Source: UBA5499 sp002426275 (GTDB lineage Bacteria; Bacillota; DTU084). Taken from it: DNA of 22,754 bases. The DNA lies in contig CALASN010000069.1 of assembly GCA_937888735.1 (NCBI GenBank), positions 1-22,754 of the forward strand, written 5' to 3'. The notes under the pieces are model-generated. The model did not search any database. It saw only the letters and a list, made by a program, of their open reading frames with translations, and was not told the DNA's origin. Shown here piece after piece: positions 1 through 6,817 of this stretch. A program made the position numbers and the translations under genes. How positions within the stretch are numbered: the stretch's first letter is position 1; every line of letters begins with the position of its first letter.

Positions 1-2
1 TC

Positions 3-92
3 AATCGTGTTCCCGGTTATAAAGATGTTTCCTCGCTTAGTTTAAAGCTTAGCGCCCACTTGGGAATCACAGAGAAGGCAGCTACAGCGTGA
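3..92 (+). CDS. possible 3' end of a truncated gene (29 residues), unknown product
   Basis: The third forward frame is open from the left edge to a TGA at 90-92. It encodes a hydrophilic 29-residue tail starting NRVPGYKDVSSL and ending in KAATA. The other two forward frames close within 45 bases. I do not recognise the family, and a stretch this short can be open by chance. The tail would converge on the flavin reductase gene, with a 9-bp inverted repeat between them, which would suit a gene end. Only sequence to the left of the window can settle it. Confidence 0.3.
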   Translation, partial: NRVPGYKDVSSLSLKLSAHLGITEKAATA

Positions 93-164
93 AATATTGA
101 GTGAGGCTGCGCATGTGAAATTTCACGACACCTGGGACAATCTATAAAATGAAACCTCAATATT
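93..164. repeat. 9-bp inverted repeat enclosing a 12-bp perfect palindrome
   Basis: AATATTGAG at 93-101 is the exact reverse complement of CTCAATATT at 156-164. The right arm overlaps the last codon and the stop of the flavin reductase gene. Inside lies GTGAAATTTCAC (115-126), a perfect palindrome with no loop. The long spacer and lack of a T-tract make a classical terminator unlikely. The inner palindrome looks more like a protein-binding site. Confidence 0.45.
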
Positions 165-807
165 CGCCCATATCACGGATTTTTTTCAAAACAGCGATAT
201 AATCATGTGATTTTCCATTGTAAGCTTCAGGGTTTACAGGATAATGTACATTATAAAGATAACCGCCCTCACCGTACCTTCCCTGCGCCGCTTCCTCCAA
301 GTGTGCTTCATCCATGCAGATGTTTGTAACTTCAAGACACATCAAAACATGACTGCTGCCTTCGGTAATCTCACGCTCCCATAAATAACGACATTCAAGA
401 GCAAGAAAACACTCTTTTATGCGGGGCGCGTCTACCGTGGTTGCAGATTCCACCGTTAATCCGGAAGCCGCAATTTCATCCATTTCCCACTGGTTGTTTT
501 TAATGGTATCCACGCAGCGGTCATAAATATTGGCCGATGGGAAATTCAGTACGCAAACTCCGGTATCTTTAACCGTTTTGTACATATGCCCCGCTTTATT
601 AACACTTGACAAAATGGCATAAAAGCCTTTTTGCCCTCCGTTAAAGCAAGCCCATGATTGCAGACAGGCGTTTGGCTTCCCATTAGATTTGTAAGCCGTG
701 ACGACAAACAACGGTGACGGAATCGCCGTCACAAAATCCATCCATGAAAATCCATATGTTTCCATGCTCTCCATAGATTCTGGGGTAGCTGAATACTCTT
801 TTTTCAT
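157..807 (-). CDS. flavin reductase family protein (FMN-binding split barrel)
   Basis: This is a predicted 216-residue cytosolic protein of the flavin reductase-like / FMN-binding split-barrel family. Family members bind FMN and either pass electrons from NAD(P)H to flavin or act as small FMN redox proteins. Visible features are the N-terminal strand around residues 25-38 (TAIPSPLFVVTA), a polar loop SNGKPNACLQSW (41-52) where the family contacts flavin phosphate, and the strand VCVLNFPSA (84-92) typical of these proteins. The reading frame is open to 849, but I chose the ATG at 807: it has GGAG eight bases upstream, while the upstream ATGs have no ribosome site. No partner oxygenase or rubredoxin gene is next to it, so its electron acceptor is unknown. 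The family call is firm; the exact activity is not. Confidence 0.85.
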   Translation of the reverse strand: MKKEYSATPESMESMETYGFSWMDFVTAIPSPLFVVTAYKSNGKPNACLQSWACFNGGQKGFYAILSSVNKAGHMYKTVKDTGVCVLNFPSANIYDRCVDTIKNNQWEMDEIAASGLTVESATTVDAPRIKECFLALECRYLWEREITEGSSHVLMCLEVTNICMDEAHLEEAAQGRYGEGGYLYNVHYPVNPEAYNGKSHDYIAVLKKIRDMGEY

Positions 808-910
808 GTGCTTTTCTCCAATCCGCTCTCTCAACATCGTATTTTTCACAAAACATCTTAATCGACCGCAGCCGTGACATCTAAACCGTTCACTCGCGTC
901 TGTAATAAAC

Positions 911-941
911 GCGCCTTCAAATTATACCTTTTTGAAAGCGC
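911..941 (-). promoter_or_regulatory. imperfect palindrome around a TATAAT box, candidate operator/promoter of the flavin reductase gene
   Basis: The arms are 911-921 (GCGCCTTCAAA) and 931-941 (TTTGAAAGCGC), complementary at 10 of 11 positions. The odd position would be a G-U pair in minus-strand RNA. The 9-base spacer holds ATTATA at 921-926, which is TATAAT on the minus strand, about 115 bases before the flavin reductase start. No good -35 box is visible 16-18 bases upstream, so the promoter call is tentative. The dyad suggests repressor or activator binding, or a hairpin. Confidence 0.4.
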
Positions 942-954
942 AACATTTGCTTAA

Positions 955-1029
955 TCATGAATGTTTCTCGACTTTGAGTGCTGTTCTGCCACCTTTTAGC
1001 ATCATTTCCGAAGCAGGAAACATTCATGA
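955..1029. repeat. 13-bp perfect inverted repeat, 49-bp spacer
   Basis: TCATGAATGTTTC (955-967) and GAAACATTCATGA (1017-1029) are exact reverse complements. No matching transposase or target-site duplication is visible, so an insertion sequence is not supported. Transcribed RNA could form a 13-bp stem. Confidence 0.6.
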
Positions 1030-1103
1030 CCTCCGCTTCGCTGGCTTGAATATACCTGCTGCAATGCGAGGCGCATCATAGCGGAAGCAACGGCATCTCT
1101 TAA

Positions 1104-1131
1104 AGACCCTCGCAACCAAACGCGAGGGTCT
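1104..1131. repeat. 10-bp perfect hairpin with 8-nt loop, possible terminator
   Basis: AGACCCTCGC (1104-1113) pairs exactly with GCGAGGGTCT (1122-1131) around the loop AACCAAAC. On the minus strand the stem is followed by TTAAGAG, a poor T-tract. It lies about 205 bases past the SIMPL-domain stop. It could be a weak terminator for that gene or part of a structured RNA. Confidence 0.45.
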
Positions 1132-1337
1132 CTTATACTTATATCGGTAAGGAAGATCCTCCTTAAATCGTGGTAACGATAATCTGCGTTCTGTCCTCAT
1201 CGAGTTAATCTGCTTGAATTTCTCAAAAATTAGCTTCTGCTGCATCTAAAACCGAGAGCATCACAACCGCGTGTTTATCACAGCAGAAATGCCACACTTG
1301 GCGCCGCAGTTTAGACACAGCCTCTTCACCTGTACAG

Positions 1338-2045
1338 TTACTTCAAACCGAAGACAACGTGCACGGTGACCGTGATCTCCTTCTTGCTGGTGGAGGTATT
1401 ATAGACTCCATAGTCCGAAACCTCTGTGGAATAAGGCTCGGTAATCTGAAAGACCCCAACTCTGGCAGACTGGATTTTGGAGATTTCATCTCCGGTGCCC
1501 TTGGCAATCTCAGTGGCCCTGAGCTTGGCGTCAGCAGTTGCCTTAGCCAGCAATCTCCTCTTTACCTGATCCAGCTTGGAGTTGTAATACTCTAGGTTTG
1601 AAGACTGCACCACAAGGCCGCGCTCTGTAAAGAGGCCGGGATTCAATGCCAACTCCTCCACCTTTTTCAAATCTTTAGAAATCAAATAAAAACTTTGCGT
1701 GATGCTATAGCCTGTGACGGCTCCCTGGGAGCTGTAGGTCCGGTTTGTGCTCACAGGCTGAATCTCAATCCCCTTGGTATCTATACCCTGCGCTGCGAGG
1801 ACGCTCTTGAAAGCTGCAATGTCCTGACGGATGAGATTATAAGCTTCCTTCAAGCCATTCTGGTCTGAGGCGCGAGCGATGGTAACTCTCCACTTGATAA
1901 TATCCGAGTCTATGCTCTCTGTGGCCGCTCCCACTGTTTTGATGGACTTCTCAGGGGCCCTGCTGTTATAGAAGAAGACTCCAAAAACGAAAGCGCTGAT
2001 GATGAGGCTCAGTCCCAGCAATGCTCCATTGGATAATTTCTTCAT
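1338..2045 (-). CDS. SIMPL domain-containing (DUF541) exported protein
   Basis: This 235-residue protein has an N-terminal hydrophobic helix (about residues 7-26, ALLGLSLIISAFVFGVFF) that acts as a membrane anchor or signal. A SIMPL/DUF541 domain follows, probably facing the periplasm. Family marks are the early strand with KWRVTIAR, the Q-I-D-T-K-G-I-E-I-Q-P-V-S segment (about 95-107), an S-N-L-E-Y-Y repeat-like stretch, and the C-terminal KKEITVTVHVVFGLK strand. The family is linked to envelope or oxidative stress in some bacteria, but its biochemistry is not settled. The start ATG at 2045 has AGGAGG nine bases upstream, so the start is firm. A 13-codon frame (2046-2087) ends directly before it. 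The gene lies 150 nt after the AraC gene and is probably transcribed separately or by readthrough. Confidence 0.85.
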   Translation of the reverse strand: MKKLSNGALLGLSLIISAFVFGVFFYNSRAPEKSIKTVGAATESIDSDIIKWRVTIARASDQNGLKEAYNLIRQDIAAFKSVLAAQGIDTKGIEIQPVSTNRTYSSQGAVTGYSITQSFYLISKDLKKVEELALNPGLFTERGLVVQSSNLEYYNSKLDQVKRRLLAKATADAKLRATEIAKGTGDEISKIQSARVGVFQITEPYSTEVSDYGVYNTSTSKKEITVTVHVVFGLK

Positions 2046-2087
2046 TCATAAATGCCTCCTTCTTTTTGAAGATGCGCCTATGATCAT
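2046..2087 (-). CDS. possible 13-codon leader peptide abutting the SIMPL gene
   Basis: An ATG at 2087 has AGAGGG seven bases upstream. It opens a frame encoding MIIGASSKRRRHL and stops with TGA at 2046-2048, immediately before the SIMPL ATG at 2045. The SIMPL ribosome site lies inside this frame, so translating it could affect initiation of the gene. No amino-acid run suggests attenuation. Such short frames are common by chance. Confidence 0.2.
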   Translation of the reverse strand: MIIGASSKRRRHL

Positions 2088-2195
2088 ATATTCGCCCTCT
2101 TACCTTCCATACCTCCTCAAAAAGACTGCTGCCAAAATCTGATAGGAAACCCTCAAGTCAAACCGCCTAAAATGCCGCGCAGTATACGCTTGCCG

Positions 2196-3020
2196 CTAGA
2201 CAGTTCTGAGCTCAGATTGTTTTCTCAGCTTGGCGGGAGATATTTTAAAACAGCGTTTAAATATCTGATTGAAATGACTGAAGCTGCCGTAGCCTACCTT
2301 TTCGGAAATCGTCTCTAAAGCGAGCGAAGAATTCCGCACTAACTCATAGGCGGCGTCCATCCGCAACCTGAAAATATACTGATGAGGAGTCACGCCAAAA
2401 TGCTGTTTCATTAGACGCCCCAGCTGCGCGGGACTGAAGCCTGACAGGCGAACCAATGCCGGCACGCCCGCGGCTATGTTTTCGAACGAGTGAATTTCGG
2501 AGATCCTCCTCAGGAACATATCGGGCGGCGATTCCCCAAGCGATATTTCGGCTTTCGAAAGAAAAAAATGAACGAACAGCCCCAGAATGATTTTATAGCG
2601 CGCTCCTCTCCGACTCGGCTCCATAGTCGCGAGCTTCTCATATTCCGCCAGCAAGGCATATCGTTGCTCCAAGGCTAGGGTGAAAAAAGGGGGCTGGCCC
2701 AACATCTTCTCCAGGCCGTACGCTTCCACAAATTTTCGCATTTCCGGCTCGGCTACCGAAAGTCCCAGCAGATTGGCGTCAGCTGATTGCGATGTGAAAG
2801 CATGGGTGTCGTTGGGCCTTAAGATGGTAACGTCGTCCTGTCGCAAAAGAAAATCAACGTCGTTGATTTTTTCCGTACACTGACCGTCAAGCAGGTAAAT
2901 GATTTCATAGAAATCATGGCTGTGAACGCTTCTGAGCAGCGCCCTCCGATTGGTAATCTGCAGCAGATAATGGCTTTCCCTTAAATCCTTACAATCTTCA
3001 GTTGTGAGTCTTGCCTCCAT
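2196..3020 (-). CDS. AraC-family transcriptional regulator
   Basis: This 274-residue cytosolic regulator has an N-terminal cupin-type sensor with the typical HSHDFYEI (33-40) and a following LRPNDTHAF-like strand (67-75). The C-terminal ~100 residues hold two helix-turn-helix motifs: a first with LSGFSPAQLGRLMKQHFG, and the family signature ISEKVGYGSFSHFNQIFKR. Family members usually bind a sugar or metabolite in the cupin and switch promoters on. The frame extends to a TTG at 3041. I prefer the second of two adjacent ATGs (3020), seven bases after GAGAGG; 3023 is possible. The gene ends a three-gene operon, 42 nt after the EamA transporter. It probably controls that operon or a related sugar pathway, with the intragenic distance allowing readthrough. 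Confidence 0.9.
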   Translation of the reverse strand: MEARLTTEDCKDLRESHYLLQITNRRALLRSVHSHDFYEIIYLLDGQCTEKINDVDFLLRQDDVTILRPNDTHAFTSQSADANLLGLSVAEPEMRKFVEAYGLEKMLGQPPFFTLALEQRYALLAEYEKLATMEPSRRGARYKIILGLFVHFFLSKAEISLGESPPDMFLRRISEIHSFENIAAGVPALVRLSGFSPAQLGRLMKQHFGVTPHQYIFRLRMDAAYELVRNSSLALETISEKVGYGSFSHFNQIFKRCFKISPAKLRKQSELRTV

Positions 3021-3062
3021 CATCTCACCTCTCAATGCCAAGGAACTTCTTTTCGGTTCCGT

Positions 3063-3950
3063 TTATAAGCTGATGAAAGCGATTCCCACTATTCCCATCA
3101 CGATTCCCAGCATCTGCCTTTTCGAGAGTCGATCTTTGAAGAGGAAAATACCGCAAAAAGTGGTAATCACCATGATCAGAGAATTCACTGTGGGGAATAA
3201 AACGGCGGCGTTCATCACGCTGGCCAGAAACAGCAGGGTTTTCTGAAAATAACCCAATACAGCTCCGGCAGCGAGTAACGAAATGAGCGTGCCGGCGGAA
3301 ACCGTAAATGTTTTCCCCTGAGCCGCCTTTCGTTTGAGGATGAAATAAATGCTAAACGAAACTACTGCCGCAAGAGCGTACGCCACAAAGACAAATCCCG
3401 CGCGTTCCGCTTTAAATTCCGTCTGCTGATGCAATTTTTGCGCCACGGCCAGCGCGCCGTTTGCGCAAAAGCAAACCAAAGTCAAAAGCGACCATTTCAC
3501 GTTGACTTTCGCTTCCGGCCGGCTTCCAAACTTAACGCTCAGGGCAAAGGAGAGAAAAAAGAAAATGATCCCGACCGCGCGGCTCGCTGAGAGAGATTCA
3601 TTCAGGAATACCACTCCCACCATGATCGGGATCACCGATGAGCAATTGCTGATCAATACGGTCAGCGCGACGGAACCGTACTTAAAGGCTCCGGCATATG
3701 AAAACTGGAATAAAATGCTGCACAGGCCGAAGAAAAGGCCGTAGATTGCCGTTACCCCTGAGAGGGAAAGGCCGCCCCACGGCAGCGGCAAAGCAGTGAA
3801 AGCTGCCGCGATGCCGAATAACATGCCGTTATAGAAAATCGCGTCGCTTGAACTGCGAAGCAGTTTCCTTCCGAAACTGCCCTGGATGATTACCTTCGTT
3901 GAAGCCATTGCCGCCAAACCGAAAAGCATGGCCAAGTGAAGAGCCGTCAT
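3063..3950 (-). CDS. EamA/DMT-family membrane transporter
   Basis: This 295-residue integral inner-membrane protein has about ten hydrophobic helices in two similar halves, as in the drug/metabolite transporter superfamily. Each half ends with the EamA-type loop-helix pattern: LNESLSASRAVGIIFFFLS in the first, FKDRLSKRQMLGIVMGIVG in the second. Members move small metabolites such as amino acids, nucleosides or sugars, and substrate cannot be read from sequence. The ATG at 3950 lies one base past the stop of the glycosidase gene, so translation is probably coupled; the only ribosome site is a weak AAGAG. Sitting between a glycosidase-like gene and an AraC regulator, it may import or export a product of glycoside breakdown. 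That role is inferred from context. Confidence 0.85.
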   Translation of the reverse strand: MTALHLAMLFGLAAMASTKVIIQGSFGRKLLRSSSDAIFYNGMLFGIAAAFTALPLPWGGLSLSGVTAIYGLFFGLCSILFQFSYAGAFKYGSVALTVLISNCSSVIPIMVGVVFLNESLSASRAVGIIFFFLSFALSVKFGSRPEAKVNVKWSLLTLVCFCANGALAVAQKLHQQTEFKAERAGFVFVAYALAAVVSFSIYFILKRKAAQGKTFTVSAGTLISLLAAGAVLGYFQKTLLFLASVMNAAVLFPTVNSLIMVITTFCGIFLFKDRLSKRQMLGIVMGIVGIAFISL

Positions 3951-3951
3951 C

Positions 3952-5613
3952 TTAAATCTCTTTTCGCAGTTTTAGTTCGATCAGATTTTTTCTCAGCCGT
4001 CCATAGCCGCCCTTAGCTTCATTCTGCCTCCACGCAAAATCAACATATTTAGACTCCTCGATCTGTGAAACGGTAAAGCGTACGCTCTTGCCGTTAAGCA
4101 AGACTTCTCTGCAAGCCGTACCGGCCGGCAACAGGATATGGCAATTTATTTCCCTGGACGGCGCGGAAACCACGTAAAGCATTCCGCTTTCCGTCTTTTG
4201 ATATATCGTCTCAATCAGCCTTTGGCTGACCTCGTAGCCGGTGACATACTTGATCTTCGTAAACTCCGTCACCGCCCAACGAGGTGAGAAATCAAGGGTT
4301 TCAAAAAGGCAGTCCCGATCGGCGATTCCCGCCAGCCCCTCTTCGATGGCGCTCAGGATCGCGGCTGCACCCCAACCGCTGGGGCCTCCGCCCAGATCCC
4401 GGCCGGTATAAGGATCGTAGAGGAAATACAGCTCCTTATCGCGTTCCACTAGCGCGCGCAAGCGTTTGACAATATCATAACCGTAATCTTCATAGCCGTG
4501 CTGAAAGGCGGCTTTTGCAAGTTCGCCTGCGGTAAAGGAAGCGATAGCGCCGTTGATGTATTTGTTTTCTGGAATATGGTAAAACACTGGATACGGCGGA
4601 TCCACCGTGAACCACTCCGCAAATTTATCAGTGGTTTTTCGGCGGCTTTGATATTCCTCAATAATGCTCTTCGCCTGCTGTTCGGCGGTGACTCCCCTAT
4701 TGATGTCATAGGCGTTGGAAAGGGAGAGCACTTCCGTCTCGTCTCTTTCCGGACAGCCGCCATGGTTGAGGTGCAGCTGATGCGTGTAAAAACGGCCGTT
4801 CCAGCAATAATGGTTGAGACGCTCCTTCAGCAGGCCGGCTTTTTTCAGCCACTGCCCGGCTTGCGCTTCGTTGCCGAGTTTGCGGTTAAAAAATGCCAGT
4901 CGCAGCATTGCCTGATAAACGCCGGAATTGTCTCCGTGCATGATCGACATTGGCGTATCTTTGTGAATGGATCTGCCGCCGTAAGCTTGTGGATCCTGTG
5001 TGTAAACAAAATCCCAAGTATCAATGGTAAAAGGCCGCTTTACCAGCCCATGACCTGCATCCCACCTTTTGGGACTTGACAAGTCGTAGGCAATCGCCCT
5101 TTCCAAACCGGGCAAGATTTTCTCGATCCAGCCAAGATCTCCCGTCGCCTTATATGCCTGAAAAACGCCTTCCACCACGAGGTATTCGATGTCCGCTTCC
5201 GCCTCTATCCGCACCAGCATGAGCTCGTCTTCCGGAAGTCGCTTCAGACAGTCCGCCAGCGGGAAATCTCCGTGATCGTCGTTGCTTGGGGATACGATCT
5301 CATAGAAAAAGCCCTCCCCGGTCTGATTTGCGACTGCGAAGTCAAGATACCCTTTGAGGTCATGCTCCCAATGTTTAAACGCCTTCATCATCTGGACATG
5401 GTCCCGCAGCCAGTTTATACATGCCACGGTGGGACGGCCATCGACGATGAACATTCTCCGCTCGTTTGCCACCGTCCTTTTCAGCAGCTGAAAAAAAGCG
5501 CTGAATTCCGGATCCTCTTCGGATACGATACAGGGCATGCCGATATAGGTGAGGTTATAATGCTGCTTTTCCCCCCGATATCCGGTGGGGATGACGTTCG
5601 GCATCTTTGTCAC
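3952..5613 (-). CDS. cytosolic six-hairpin glycosidase-like protein
   Basis: This 553-residue protein has no signal peptide. Its helix-rich middle resembles the (alpha/alpha)6 toroid of six-hairpin glycosidases such as rhamnosidase and glucosidase clans. Notable motifs are WLRDH (68-72), IDTWDFVY (197-204), MHGDNSG (225-231), PENKYINGAI (348-357) and GPSGWGAAA (410-418). A C-terminal beta-rich segment around 465-535 resembles the small sandwich that ends many such enzymes. Acidic residues in E290-R-D-E-T-E, in D-T-W-D (198-201) and near D228 are candidates for catalysis, but I cannot assign a GH family. The start is GTG 5613, with GGGAGG eight bases upstream. It leads the operon with the EamA transporter and AraC regulator and has a dyad-bearing promoter. 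A cytosolic oligosaccharide hydrolase is likely; substrate unknown. Confidence 0.65.
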   Translation of the reverse strand: MTKMPNVIPTGYRGEKQHYNLTYIGMPCIVSEEDPEFSAFFQLLKRTVANERRMFIVDGRPTVACINWLRDHVQMMKAFKHWEHDLKGYLDFAVANQTGEGFFYEIVSPSNDDHGDFPLADCLKRLPEDELMLVRIEAEADIEYLVVEGVFQAYKATGDLGWIEKILPGLERAIAYDLSSPKRWDAGHGLVKRPFTIDTWDFVYTQDPQAYGGRSIHKDTPMSIMHGDNSGVYQAMLRLAFFNRKLGNEAQAGQWLKKAGLLKERLNHYCWNGRFYTHQLHLNHGGCPERDETEVLSLSNAYDINRGVTAEQQAKSIIEEYQSRRKTTDKFAEWFTVDPPYPVFYHIPENKYINGAIASFTAGELAKAAFQHGYEDYGYDIVKRLRALVERDKELYFLYDPYTGRDLGGGPSGWGAAAILSAIEEGLAGIADRDCLFETLDFSPRWAVTEFTKIKYVTGYEVSQRLIETIYQKTESGMLYVVSAPSREINCHILLPAGTACREVLLNGKSVRFTVSQIEESKYVDFAWRQNEAKGGYGRLRKNLIELKLRKEI

Positions 5614-5658
5614 GGCCTTTTCCTCCCAATATAAAGTTACCAGCTCCTTTTGTAAAAA

Positions 5659-5687
5659 ATTATAGCCTTTGGCAAATCGCCAAACAA
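5659..5687 (-). promoter_or_regulatory. promoter with embedded operator for the glycosidase-EamA-AraC operon
   Basis: On the minus strand a TTGTTT (-35, 5682-5687) and a perfect TATAAT (-10, 5659-5664) are spaced 17 bp. A TTGACT (5687-5692) overlaps the -35 but its spacing would be 22. Between the boxes lies TTTGGC-AAATC-GCCAAA (5668-5684, + strand), a perfect 6-bp dyad with 5-bp spacer. A protein bound there would block RNA polymerase, so repression is the natural reading. The GTG start of the operon is about 45 bases downstream. Confidence 0.65.
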
Positions 5688-5809
5688 GTCAATTCTCAAT
5701 CAGATTTATGCGATTTTTAATCATCATCCCCGTAAGATTGCGTCCGCAAAAAAGTTCGCTTCCTGGATGATGTGCCGAATGCCCATCTGAATAATAAGCT
5801 CTGAACTGC

Positions 5810-5870
5810 TAAGAAAGGCAGGAGACGGCGCAGCGTCGGCTTCACCGTCTCCCGTCAATTAACTTTCTTA
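5810..5870 (-). terminator. nested hairpin terminator after the small outer-membrane protein gene
   Basis: GGAGACGG (5821-5828) pairs with CCGTCTCC (5845-5852), and the outer arms TAAGAAAG (5810-5817) and CTTTCTTA (5863-5870) also match exactly. In the minus direction the GC-rich stem is followed by TGCCTTTCTTA, a modest T-rich tail. It begins 15 bases after the stop codon at 5885, as expected for a factor-independent terminator. Confidence 0.6.
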
Positions 5871-5884
5871 TGACTCTTTTCTCG

Positions 5885-6604
5885 CTACCAGCTGTAGCTT
5901 GCGCCAACTGTCAAGGAGTCTACCTGATAAAGCGTATTGGGCAGATCAACCATGGTATCTGCGGTAAATCTATCCGGAGTGGAAAGAGCCTCCGGCCCCA
6001 GAATGCGATTGTACTGCAGATAGAAATTCACTTTCTTAAATATGTAGCCAACGCCAAAGGCCAGCTCCGGCCGGTAAACAACGCACGTGTAGCTGTCCTC
6101 CAGCAAGAGCTCAGGCTGCCGAGGATGCCGCACTCCTTTTTGTTCGTAACTGCCCTGCAGCCTGGCGACCCCAGCCTTAGCGAAAAGATTGAAGCCGTTA
6201 TCCCGTCTTAAAGAAGAAGTTAAAAGCAGATCCAGAGCGTTTTCCCGGAGCTTTCGGTAGCCGGGCTGGGAATCGGTATATTCCACTTCAATTGTATACT
6301 CGCCCAACTCAGCGTAACCGCACTGAATGCCAAACTGCAGCGTATCTCCCAGGAAGTTCAGCGGTTTTTCAGCAAAGACGGAACCAGCGAAAAGCGAAAT
6401 AGCCGGCCCCCGGTATTGACTTTTCTGCCTGATGCCAAGCTCCGGCTGCCTTACGACGGTGTCCGCGCTGAAGATATACAGATCGTTGTTCAAGGCTGCC
6501 TCCCCACAGCCCATTCCCAGAAAAAACCGCTGGGCCTGCCCAGCTGCGGCAAGAGCTGGAAGACACCATAATGCCAACGCACAAGCCAATAAGATTTTTT
6601 TCAC
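5885..6604 (-). CDS. small outer-membrane beta-barrel protein
   Basis: The protein has 239 residues with a clear signal peptide (KKILLACALALWCLPALA, cleavage near residue 20). A body of alternating hydrophobic strands follows, for example ALDLLLTSSL, FNLFAKAGVARL, LAFGVGYIFKKVNFYLQYN, ending in LTVGASYSW. A C-terminal aromatic residue in a final amphipathic strand is the usual signal for barrel insertion by BamA. Length and strand count fit an 8-10-strand OmpW/OmpA-barrel-like protein, but I cannot name the family or a ligand. It starts at GTG 6604 behind GGGGG, with a plausible promoter at 6643-6671 and a terminator just past the stop, so it looks monocistronic. It supports a diderm host. 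Confidence 0.7.
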   Translation of the reverse strand: MKKILLACALALWCLPALAAAGQAQRFFLGMGCGEAALNNDLYIFSADTVVRQPELGIRQKSQYRGPAISLFAGSVFAEKPLNFLGDTLQFGIQCGYAELGEYTIEVEYTDSQPGYRKLRENALDLLLTSSLRRDNGFNLFAKAGVARLQGSYEQKGVRHPRQPELLLEDSYTCVVYRPELAFGVGYIFKKVNFYLQYNRILGPEALSTPDRFTADTMVDLPNTLYQVDSLTVGASYSW

Positions 6605-6642
6605 CTTAATCCCCCTTCCTCAGTATAAATATTTGCCTGTTC

Positions 6643-6671
6643 AGTGTATCATATTGGGCTCTCTTTGCCAA
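6643..6671 (-). promoter_or_regulatory. likely sigma-A/70 promoter of the small outer-membrane protein gene
   Basis: On the minus strand TTGGCA (6666-6671) and TACACT (6643-6648) are spaced exactly 17 bp, 38 bases before the GTG start. Each box matches consensus at 4-5 of 6 bases. Confidence 0.5.
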
Positions 6672-6817
6672 AAAAATAATTCCGCAGCATCTATCCTTGC
6701 CGTCTGGAAAGCGAGCGCCCAAATACTCCTGTGCCATCTTATTTTCTTTAGCTGCTTAACTTTCCGATAAAATCCTCTGTGAAAGCCAGTCCCAATCATA
6801 CCCTGAAAGCCGGCCGC

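Larger units (their letters stand above)
850..1337. other. long non-coding stretch with several inverted repeats
   Basis: This region lies between the SIMPL-domain gene and the flavin reductase gene, both on the minus strand. I see no convincing gene. Open frames here are short, lack ribosome sites and do not resemble known proteins. It holds three inverted repeats listed separately: 911-941 over a TATAAT, 955-967/1017-1029, and 1104-1131. It must carry the flavin reductase promoter and could encode a structured RNA, but I recognise no named RNA family or tRNA. Confidence 0.5.

Noticed and set aside
115..126. CRP/FNR-type binding site
   Set aside because: The half-sites are spaced by four bases instead of six and no nearby promoter is evident.
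955..1029. inverted repeat as ends of a small insertion sequence
   Set aside because: Only 49 bp lie between the arms and there is no transposase or target duplication.
1024..1245. 73-codon basic open frame on the - strand in the intergenic region
   Set aside because: It has no ribosome site and no recognisable motif, and it runs through the perfect hairpin at 1104-1131, so non-coding is likelier.
1261..1329. 22-residue frame on the - strand with CLNCGAKC, resembling half a zinc ribbon
   Set aside because: It is too short for a fold, starts with GTG without a clear ribosome site and overlaps no conserved gene.
4498..5079. 193-codon open frame on the + strand
   Set aside because: It is antisense to the six-hairpin protein and shows no family motif.
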